Assembly (NCBI GenBank): GCA_963521065.1
Contig: CAUQTI010000013.1
Location: 1 to 64,000 of the forward strand
Reading direction: 5' to 3'
Length of the DNA: 64,000 nucleotides
From: IOR16 sp963521065
GTDB taxonomy: Bacteria > Bacillota > Clostridia > Peptostreptococcales > Anaerovoracaceae
Both the position numbers and the translations under genes were made by a program. The notes under the pieces were generated by a model. It worked only from the letters and a program-made list of their open reading frames with translations. It was not told where the DNA came from and ran no database searches. Shown one piece after another: positions 57,691 to 64,000 of this stretch. The stretch's first letter is position 1. Each line of letters opens with the position of its first letter.

Positions 57691-58518
57691 TTAATACAAT
57701 TTATCAATGATGGAATCTTCTATTGAAAAAGTGTGCTCTTTCTGTGGGAAAGTACCCATTTGTACCTCCTGTATATAATCAGAAAAGGCGTCTTTCATAC
57801 GTTCGCCCAGCTTTGTATATTGCTTTACAAACTTAGGAACAAAATCAGAATACATCCCAAGCATATCCTGATAAACAAGAATCTGACCGTCGCATCCTGC
57901 TCCGGCGCCAATCCCGATGGTTGGAATCGTCAGTAGTTCACTGATTTTTTTTGCCAGCTTTTCAGGCACACATTCCAGTACAAGTGCGAATGCACCGGCA
58001 GCTTCCACTGCTTTTGCATCATTTAAAAGCATTTGCGCTGCTTCCTGGCTTTTTCCCTGAACCTTAAAGCCTCCAAAGGCATGAACGGATTGGGGTGTCA
58101 GACCGAGGTGTGCCATGACAGGAATCGAGGCGCGCGTGATTGCTTCAATTTCTTTGCAGAAAGCAGCACCGCCTTCTAATTTAACTGCCTGTGCGCCGCC
58201 CTCCTTAATCAGACGTCCGGCATTGAAAACTGCTTGCTCAACTCCCGTGTGATAAGAAAGGAAGGGCATATCCGCGACAAGCAGCGCATTTTTTACAGCT
58301 CTTGACACTGCTTTGGTATGGTGCAGCATGTCTTCCATGGTTACGGGGAGTGTATCTTCATAGCCAAGCATGACCATTCCAAGAGAGTCTCCGACTAAGA
58401 TGCCATGTATACCGGCTTGATCCATTAGCTTTGCGGTAGAATAGTCATATGCAGTGAGCATACTAAGCTTTTTCCCATTTTTTTTTGCTTCTTTAAAAGT
58501 GACTGTTGTATTTCTCAT
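57691..58518 (-). CDS. panB: 3-methyl-2-oxobutanoate hydroxymethyltransferase
   Basis: A 275-residue enzyme making ketopantoate. The start at 58518 (MRNTTVTF) is behind GGGAGAAA; the longer frame to 58596 is inside the upstream gene. 'G-D-S-L-G-M-V-M-L-G-Y' and 'K-L-E-G-G' are typical. The start overlaps or abuts the end of the DUF2520 gene (stop at 58520). Confidence 0.96.
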   Translation of the reverse strand: MRNTTVTFKEAKKNGKKLSMLTAYDYSTAKLMDQAGIHGILVGDSLGMVMLGYEDTLPVTMEDMLHHTKAVSRAVKNALLVADMPFLSYHTGVEQAVFNAGRLIKEGGAQAVKLEGGAAFCKEIEAITRASIPVMAHLGLTPQSVHAFGGFKVQGKSQEAAQMLLNDAKAVEAAGAFALVLECVPEKLAKKISELLTIPTIGIGAGAGCDGQILVYQDMLGMYSDFVPKFVKQYTKLGERMKDAFSDYIQEVQMGTFPQKEHTFSIEDSIIDKLY

Positions 58519-58519
58519 T

Positions 58520-59377
58520 TTATTTTTCTCCCATTTTTTCAGATAACAGAGCTTCCATTTCTTTATAAGAACGGTTTGGATGCTTTTTTCTTGCAATTTC
58601 CAGTAACTGCTTGGATAAAATTAAATACAGTGTGCATTCTTCTTCTGTCAAAAATTCGAAGTGTTGTGAAACGGTGTGAACGTCTCCTCGTTCGATTGGA
58701 CCGGTGAGTGCTTCCTCCAGGCTGCTTTCACATAGCTTTTTCAGATTTCCCTGCATTAATGGATGAAGGGCATGTCGAGACAGCTTTTCCGAGAAGCCGC
58801 AGCGTTGCAGCAAGTCCTGTGAGATTTTTGCAAGGGCAAGCATTTGATTGCTTGCACAGACTGCTGCTGCATGGTACAGTGATTTGCTTTGCGGCGAAAT
58901 AATTTGAACGGTGTTTCCCGCCTTTTCAAGCATTGCTTTTATTTCGTTCAAATAAAAAGAGGAGCCTTCCAGGGTAAATACTGCCCCTTGAAGCTCCTTG
59001 TAAGATTCCGTTTGACTGCTGATTGCATAAAGCGGATGTACGGAATAACCGAAAGCTCCTAGGGCTTCGATTCCGTCAAAAACCGATGAAGATAAACAAC
59101 CACTGCAGTGACATATTTTTTTCGTTTGAATGGACAGCTTTTTTATGTCATCCCATACATTTCCGATTTCACCGTCAGGAACGGTGAGGAACAGGGTATC
59201 ACTCGCATTCAAAAGCGTTTTTAGATCAGAAAAGACGAACGAATGCGTAAACGCTGCTGCCAATTTCGCAGATTCAAAGTTTCTGCTATAATAGCCGGTA
59301 ACGGTTTGCCCGCACAGGCTTAGGTATTTACCCAAGGAAAAACCTACTTTTCCTGCACCGATAAAACCTATTTTCAT
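58520..59377 (-). CDS. panG: DUF2520 Rossmann protein, probably PanG-type ketopantoate reductase
   Basis: A 285-residue protein. The start at 59377 follows AAAGGAGG. The N-terminal dinucleotide motif 'G-F-I-G-A-G-K-V-G' and 'P-D-G-E-I' lead to a DUF2520 C-terminal helical domain with 'S-V-H-P-L-Y-A-I' and 'A-A-A-V-C-A-S-N'. PanG of Francisella is a ketopantoate reductase of this family that replaces PanE. Here it heads the operon panG-panB-panC-panD and would reduce ketopantoate to pantoate between PanB and PanC. No panE or ilvC lies nearby. Confidence 0.85.
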   Translation of the reverse strand: MKIGFIGAGKVGFSLGKYLSLCGQTVTGYYSRNFESAKLAAAFTHSFVFSDLKTLLNASDTLFLTVPDGEIGNVWDDIKKLSIQTKKICHCSGCLSSSVFDGIEALGAFGYSVHPLYAISSQTESYKELQGAVFTLEGSSFYLNEIKAMLEKAGNTVQIISPQSKSLYHAAAVCASNQMLALAKISQDLLQRCGFSEKLSRHALHPLMQGNLKKLCESSLEEALTGPIERGDVHTVSQHFEFLTEEECTLYLILSKQLLEIARKKHPNRSYKEMEALLSEKMGEK

Positions 59378-59864
59378 GCGTACCACCTCCTTTTGTAGTA
59401 AAAAGAGTGATACAGCCGGTCCCATTCCGGAGGATATGGGCTGTCTTCAAATAAAAAAATAATCCTGCGTTGGTATAGTTTCCTCAGTTTTTTTTTGGAA
59501 TACTACCCACGGGAAGTATAACATATGTTTTTTTTAGAGACAAGAAAATAAAAAAGAAAAAATTCATATTTTTCAAAACAATAAATAAAAATAACTGTGA
59601 TTTTTAATAAAAAATAGGTGATTAATATGCAAAAAGCACCACTCTAGTGAAAAAATGTGGAGAAATACAGGGTTTCTCAATATTGATTATGAAAAAAAGG
59701 GCAGGTTACCGTGAAATTTCAAGAACCAAAAAAAAAGGTGAGTTTGAATTTTCGGTGAATTAGAGTATAATGGTTTACAATCATCATTTTTGGGTATGTA
59801 TATAAAAAAAGCAAAAAAGCGTCACAAAATGATAGAAAATAATAAAGAATAGGAGGCGACGCTG
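59378..59864. other. Divergent region between pan operon and V-ATPase operon
   Basis: These 487 AT-rich bases hold the pan leader and the V-ATPase promoter. A hairpin ACAGCCCAT/ATGGG(ACC)GGCTGT lies in the pan leader (about 59411-59446) just before its ribosome site. No gene is seen, and no known vitamin riboswitch is recognised. Confidence 0.5.
59744..59771 (+). promoter_or_regulatory. Promoter of the V-ATPase operon
   Basis: TTGAAT (59744-59749), a 16-nt spacer and TATAAT (59766-59771), about 94 nt before the first start codon. Confidence 0.55.
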
Positions 59865-60176
59865 TTGGCAATTGAGCAGATAAAGAGAATTAAACAAGCC
59901 GAAGCTGAGGCGGATGAACTGCGGAGAAAGGCAACTTCAGAGGCAAAGGAACTGCGTTCCGGAGCGGAAAAGAATGCACAGGAACTTTTGGAAGCTGCCC
60001 GCCGTGAAGCAGACCATGCTTACAAACAGCGAATGGTAAAAGCTGAGGAAGAAGCACAAGCGGCGTATGAAATTACGATCCATAGTGCGGAAAAACAATG
60101 CCGCGTCATGATTGAAAATGCGAGTACGCATTTAAAGGATGCTGCGAAAATCATTGTAGGAAGGGTAGTGAGTTAA
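59865..60176 (+). CDS. V-type ATPase peripheral-stalk subunit (H/G-like)
   Basis: A 103-residue, almost wholly helical, charged protein with a continuous heptad pattern of Ala, Glu and Lys, as in AhaH/NtpF-type stalk subunits. It starts with TTG 59865 behind GGAGG. It forms the coiled-coil stator with subunit E. It is the first gene of the operon and abuts subunit I. Confidence 0.75.
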   Translation: MAIEQIKRIKQAEAEADELRRKATSEAKELRSGAEKNAQELLEAARREADHAYKQRMVKAEEEAQAAYEITIHSAEKQCRVMIENASTHLKDAAKIIVGRVVS

Positions 60177-62165
60177 ATGGCAATTGTCAGAATGCAAAAA
60201 CTTTCTGCCATTGGACTCGGTTCTGGAAGAGAAGGCCTTTTGGAAAAGCTTATGAAACTGGGAGTGGTCCAGCTCAATGTTCAGGAAAATAAGCTGAATG
60301 ATGAAGAGTGGTCAGATTTGGTATCGCTTGATGAAAATGATGCAGAGGCTGCAAAGCTAGAGAACCGTATGGTAGAAGCTGCACAGGCTCTGGAAGCGAT
60401 TGAAAGATATGAAACCACGAAAAAACCGCTTTTTTCTATTAGAAGAGGAATTACGCGGGAGCTTTTTCAGAAAGCGGCAGAAGAAGATAAGGCGATGGAA
60501 AGCCAGATTAAACGGATGAATGAAGCGGTCGAAGGAATTGCTGAATTAACGAATGAGGCAAATCGAATTGACCTTGCAAAGCTTGCATTATCTCCATGGA
60601 AGGATTATGATCTTCCGCTTGATGTGAAGGAAACAAAATACTGCGAATGGGCACGCGGTGTGATTCCGGCAGCAGCCAGCCTGACTAAGCTGAAAGCCGC
60701 CTTGGAAGAGACAACCTCACGCCACGAATTACAGCTGGTGGCAAGCGATGCTGAGCAGCAGTACCTTTCTCTCCTATATTTAAAAAAGGAAAGAGAAGAC
60801 ATTACAGATACACTTCGACAGTTTGGATTTGCACCGAGCCAGGGCCTGGAAATAGAAGGGACACCGGCAGAGGCAATTTCCGCTTGCGAGGCGCAGACTG
60901 TAAAAATAAAAGAGCAAATACGCGAATTGGAACTTCAAATTCAACAGGAACAAGGCATAAAACGTGAGATTGAAGTATATTATGACAGCCTTGCGCTTCG
61001 AAAAGAACGTGCACTGATTCGGCGCCGATTGCTCATTACGAACCGGACATTTTACTTAGATGGATGGACACCGAGGGCTTCCGCAGGCAAAGTAGAAAAA
61101 TTGCTGGAGGAAAGCGGGTGCTGGTACGAGCTTACGGACCCTGAGAAGGGAGAAGAAACTCCGGTACTGATGCAAAATGGTGCGTTTTCTGCTCCGTTTG
61201 AAGCCGTTACAAAACTGTATGCGCTTCCGGATTCTAGAGGGGTTGACCCCACTCCATATTTTTCGTTCTTTTATGCGTTATTCTTTGGAATGATGCTCAG
61301 CGATGCGGCCTATGGGCTTATCATTGCAGTTGCTACGTTTGTTATCTTGAAAAAATACCCGCTTGAAGGCATGATAGCGCAGTTGATGAAAATGTTTTTT
61401 TATTGCGGAATTTCCACCGTTTTTTGGGGCGTTTTGTTTGGAGGATACTTCGGTGACTTGATTACGGTAATCGCAAAGACGTTCTTCAATGCAACTGTGG
61501 TAATACCTCCACTTTGGTTTAGTCCGCTGGAAGAGCCGATGACGCTGCTGATATTTTCCTTTATTTTGGGAGCGCTCCATCTGTTTCTGGGTATGGGTGT
61601 CAGTGCCTATATGTCGATTCGTGACGGAAAGTCTTGGGATGCAGTATTCGATGTAGGCTTGTGGTATGTTTTACTGATTGGATTAGTCCTTTGGCTCGGC
61701 GGTAAAATGGCAGGGCTCGTTGGGCCGGCTGTAACGGATATCGGCATGTGGATGACGATTGTCGGTGTAGTTGGAATTTTACTCACCGGCGGAAGAGATA
61801 AAAAAGGGCTTGGGAGAATCACAGGAGGGCTTGGAAGCCTATATGGAATTACGGGATACCTGTCAGATGTTTTATCCTATTCCCGACTGTTGGCGTTAGG
61901 GCTTGCGACCGGTGTTATCGCTTCCGTTATCAATACCTTAGGAAGCCTTGCAGGCGGTGGTATCAGCGGAGTAATACTTCTTACGGTTGCCTTTGTAATC
62001 GGCCATACCTATAACTTGTCGATCAATGCGTTAGGCTCCTTCGTACATTCCAGCCGTTTACAATATGTAGAGTTTTTTGGAAAGTTTTATCAGAGCGGAG
62101 GGGAAGCCTTCCAGCCATTTTATGAAAATACAAAATATGTAGAGATTTCAAGGGAGGAAAACTAA
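60177..62165 (+). CDS. ntpI: V-type ATP synthase subunit I (a-like)
   Basis: A 662-residue stator subunit. The N-terminal cytoplasmic half (about 1-340) is helical; the C-terminal half has seven or so membrane helices with 'D-A-A-Y-G-L', 'S-D-V-L-S-Y-S-R-L-L-A-L-G-L-A-T' (the Arg of this helix faces the K-subunit carboxylate) and 'G-H-T-Y-N-L-S-I-N-A-L-G-S-F-V-H-S-S-R-L'. It provides the ion half-channels. It starts directly after the stalk subunit. Confidence 0.95.
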   Translation: MAIVRMQKLSAIGLGSGREGLLEKLMKLGVVQLNVQENKLNDEEWSDLVSLDENDAEAAKLENRMVEAAQALEAIERYETTKKPLFSIRRGITRELFQKAAEEDKAMESQIKRMNEAVEGIAELTNEANRIDLAKLALSPWKDYDLPLDVKETKYCEWARGVIPAAASLTKLKAALEETTSRHELQLVASDAEQQYLSLLYLKKEREDITDTLRQFGFAPSQGLEIEGTPAEAISACEAQTVKIKEQIRELELQIQQEQGIKREIEVYYDSLALRKERALIRRRLLITNRTFYLDGWTPRASAGKVEKLLEESGCWYELTDPEKGEETPVLMQNGAFSAPFEAVTKLYALPDSRGVDPTPYFSFFYALFFGMMLSDAAYGLIIAVATFVILKKYPLEGMIAQLMKMFFYCGISTVFWGVLFGGYFGDLITVIAKTFFNATVVIPPLWFSPLEEPMTLLIFSFILGALHLFLGMGVSAYMSIRDGKSWDAVFDVGLWYVLLIGLVLWLGGKMAGLVGPAVTDIGMWMTIVGVVGILLTGGRDKKGLGRITGGLGSLYGITGYLSDVLSYSRLLALGLATGVIASVINTLGSLAGGGISGVILLTVAFVIGHTYNLSINALGSFVHSSRLQYVEFFGKFYQSGGEAFQPFYENTKYVEISREEN

Positions 62166-62666
62166 ATGTTTACAGAAATTATCAGCACACTATTTAATGG
62201 AAGCTACCTTGCTATGTTAGGTGCAGCGCTTGCTGCTCTGGCAGGAATCGGAAGCGCAAAGGGCGTTGGAATTGCCGGTGAAGCAGCATCCGCAGTCGTT
62301 GCAGAGGATCCAAAGAAATTTGGTCAGGCGTTGATTTTGCAGGCTCTTCCAGGAACACAGGGTATCTATGGACTGTTGATTGCATTTTTGATTATGCTGA
62401 AGATTGGTCTTTTGGGCGGAGATGGCATGCTAGAAGTGACAACCGCAGAGGGACTTTATATTTTTGCTTCCTCACTTCCGATTTTCATTGTTGGTATCAT
62501 TTCCGGTATTTCACAGGGTAAAGCAGCGGCTTCTGCCATCATGCTGATTGCAAAACGTCCGGAAGAAATTGCAAAGGGCATGGTTTATACGGCAATGGTA
62601 GAAACTTATGCAGTATTGGCATTGCTGATTTCTTTCTTGATGCTGAACGGAATTCAGATTGGCTAA
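62166..62666 (+). CDS. ntpK: V-type ATP synthase subunit K (proteolipid), sodium-type ligands
   Basis: A 166-residue four-helix (duplicated) proteolipid. The first hairpin has LPGTQG (Leu61, Thr64, Gln65) and the second has 'S-Q-G-K' (Gln117) and 'M-V-E-T-Y' (Glu146). These five positions equal the sodium-binding ligands of Enterococcus hirae NtpK, so the rotor probably carries Na+. Only one carboxylate exists per four helices, as in V-type rings. Confidence 0.93.
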   Translation: MFTEIISTLFNGSYLAMLGAALAALAGIGSAKGVGIAGEAASAVVAEDPKKFGQALILQALPGTQGIYGLLIAFLIMLKIGLLGGDGMLEVTTAEGLYIFASSLPIFIVGIISGISQGKAAASAIMLIAKRPEEIAKGMVYTAMVETYAVLALLISFLMLNGIQIG

Positions 62667-62698
62667 CAACTCTTTGTAGAAAATAAGGATGTGAAAAA

Positions 62699-63274
62699 AT
62701 GGGCATTGAAAAAATAACAGAGCAGATACTCGCAGATGCAAAAGACGATGCCAGAAGGATTTTTGAAAAAGGCCGCTATGACAGCCGTGAACTCGAACGG
62801 CAGGCACAGCACCAAATGAAAATTATACAGGCTGAGACTGAAGAACGAAGCGAGAATGATGCAAGCACGTTGAAAAAAAGAAAAGACTCCGTTGCGCAGT
62901 TGGAAGGAAGAAAGCTGCGCCTTGGAGCGAAGCAGGAAGTCATTTCCAAAAGCTTTGATTTGGCACTGGATGAGTTGTCCAATATGGAAGAAGACGCGTA
63001 TCTTAACTTGCTGGAAAAATGCATGAAGAATACGGGAATGAAAGAAGGACAGATTCTTCTGAATCAAAGAGACAAAGAGCGTGCAGGAGCAAAGCTGCTT
63101 GCGCGTGTAAACCAGGATGGAGCACATTTTACTTTGTCGGAAGAAGTGATTTCTGCCAAGGGAGGGTTTGTTCTTCGACAAGGTGCTGTCGAAGTGAACT
63201 CCACACTGGAGACGATGGTGAATGCTGTGAGAGAAGCGGCAACGCCGGAAGTAGTAAAAGTCCTCTTCAATTAG
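62699..63274 (+). CDS. ntpE: V-type ATP synthase subunit E
   Basis: A 191-residue stator-stalk subunit. The N-terminal half is a long charged helix ('I-T-E-Q-I-L-A-D-A-K-D-D-A-R-R-I'); the C-terminal globular part has 'G-G-F-V-L-R-Q-G-A-V-E-V-N' typical of subunit E. It pairs with the first gene's product. The ATG at 62699 has AAGGATG upstream. Confidence 0.9.
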   Translation: MGIEKITEQILADAKDDARRIFEKGRYDSRELERQAQHQMKIIQAETEERSENDASTLKKRKDSVAQLEGRKLRLGAKQEVISKSFDLALDELSNMEEDAYLNLLEKCMKNTGMKEGQILLNQRDKERAGAKLLARVNQDGAHFTLSEEVISAKGGFVLRQGAVEVNSTLETMVNAVREAATPEVVKVLFN

Positions 63275-63301
63275 AGAATCTGATGGAAAGGAGGAAGGGC
63301 T

Positions 63302-64000
63302 TTGGGAACTAAAAATATGGATTATGTATTTGCTTCCGCGCGGGTACGAAGTGTAGAAAAAAATCTTCTCAGCAAAGAGAAGGCCGATAAAATGGTTGAC
63401 AGCAAAAATACAGAGGATGCATTAAAGGTTTTAGCAGAGATTGCTTATGCAGAAGAAAACAGCAATCTCAATCCTTCCGAATTAAATGAAGTTTTATCCT
63501 CAGAAATTCAGAAGGCATATGCCTTTGTCTTTGAGATTGCACCGGATAAAAGTGTATTCGATACCTTTTTATATCCATACGATTATCATAACCTAAAGGT
63601 ACTTTTAAAGGCAGAATTTTCCGAGACAGATGCCGATGCATTTTTAGTGAATATCGGAACAATTTCCGCATCAAAACTTGCTGTGATGGTACGGGAAAGA
63701 AGCTTTATGGGTATGCCGGAGGAAATGCGGCGCGCCGTGCAGGAAGCCATTGACGTATTTGGGCGGACCGCCGACCCGCAGGCAGTAGATTTTATTTTAG
63801 ACCGAGCTTGTTATGAATCTATGTGTAAGGCGGCAGCGCATTCCGGAAATGAATATATACAAGGCTATATTGCGCTTTTAATTGATACCCTGAATTTAAA
63901 AACCTTTGTTCGTCTGCGCGAGATGAAAAAGAACTGGGATTTTTTCTCCAAAGTATTTTTACCGGGAGGGCGGATTTCAGAAAGCTTGTTTGTAAGCAGC
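63302..64000 (+). CDS. ntpC: V-type ATP synthase subunit C (partial)
   Basis: This is the first 233 codons of the central-stalk cap subunit C/d, cut by the window end. TTG 63302 is chosen because AAAGGAGG ends 7 nt upstream; the ATG 15 nt later has none. The beginning 'D-Y-V-F-A-S-A-R-V-R-S-V-E-K-N-L-L', 'Y-P-Y-D-Y-H-N-L-K-V-L-L-K' and the repeated helical bundle identify the family. It links the rotor ring to the central shaft. The remaining A, B and D genes should lie downstream. Confidence 0.9.
   Translation, partial: MGTKNMDYVFASARVRSVEKNLLSKEKADKMVDSKNTEDALKVLAEIAYAEENSNLNPSELNEVLSSEIQKAYAFVFEIAPDKSVFDTFLYPYDYHNLKVLLKAEFSETDADAFLVNIGTISASKLAVMVRERSFMGMPEEMRRAVQEAIDVFGRTADPQAVDFILDRACYESMCKAAAHSGNEYIQGYIALLIDTLNLKTFVRLREMKKNWDFFSKVFLPGGRISESLFVSS

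Noticed and set aside
1..64000. CRISPR array or rRNA genes
   Set aside because: No regularly spaced repeat array and no rRNA-like sequence were seen.

Overview
The window is a stretch of chromosome from a low-to-mid GC, anaerobic Firmicute of class Clostridia. Evidence for this is the butyrate kinase, a bacterial V-type ATPase with sodium-type ligands in its K subunit, a B12-dependent methionine synthase without a reactivation domain, strong AGGAGG ribosome sites with frequent GTG/TTG starts, and many lipoprotein-type solute-binding proteins. An Anaerovoracaceae/Peptostreptococcales-like gut anaerobe is my guess; the sequence does not fix the genus.

Bases 1-7,900 are an AT-rich accessory island of small secreted or membrane-anchored proteins. 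Three of them (starts 1155, 3334, 6389) lie behind near-identical promoter modules. A PadR-type repressor, a HAAS/DUF6120-like membrane protein and another secreted protein form a divergent minus-strand operon. A 356-nt ORF-less group II intron relic sits exactly behind a terminator hairpin, and the same terminator occurs in unoccupied form at 3050-3080. Bases 8,000-11,840 hold an IS110-family element, which appears to have separated a BlaI-type promoter/operator from a blaI-blaR1-like pair. The BlaR1-like protein has a sensor domain that is not penicillin-binding-protein-like.

From 11.8 to 27.8 kb the genes are mostly core: ogt, alr, a short-chain dehydrogenase, two membrane proteins, then a minus-strand operon for a polar amino-acid (probably cystine) ABC transporter with cysteine desulfurase and mnmA, behind a promoter that overlaps a palindromic operator. 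Next come tRNA-Arg(CCT), a CvpA protein, a clostridial hypothetical, tadA, a Big_5-domain protein, an Lrp regulator and glnS. From 28.3 to 35.9 kb there is an orphan tyrosine integrase, an EAL phosphodiesterase with a Cys-rich sensor region, a chemoreceptor and a large hybrid histidine kinase.

From 36.1 to 45.7 kb: truA, metF, a TIGR00300 (LOR/SDH, archaeal-type ornithine cyclodeaminase) protein, metH, a dCMP deaminase, the cell-wall sugar genes tagO/wecA and wecB, and a MATE exporter. From 45.7 to 49.7 kb is a zinc-uptake operon (Zur-like regulator, small Cys/His membrane protein, ZnuA, ZnuC, ZnuB, DUF1980-like lipoprotein) behind a Fur-family box. Then come butyrate kinase, a phosphodiester glycosidase, a PhzF protein, a CorA protein, a CofE-like ligase and a cupin. 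A complete pantothenate operon follows, with a DUF2520 (PanG-type) reductase. The window ends inside a V-ATPase operon (subunits H/G, I, K, E and partial C).

The points most worth a second look are the PadR-linked secreted-protein island with its intron relic, the IS110 element whose upstream noncoding region repeats a 12-nt terminal sequence (a possible bridge-RNA guide), the non-PBP BlaR1 sensor, and the cystine/NifS/MnmA operon operator.
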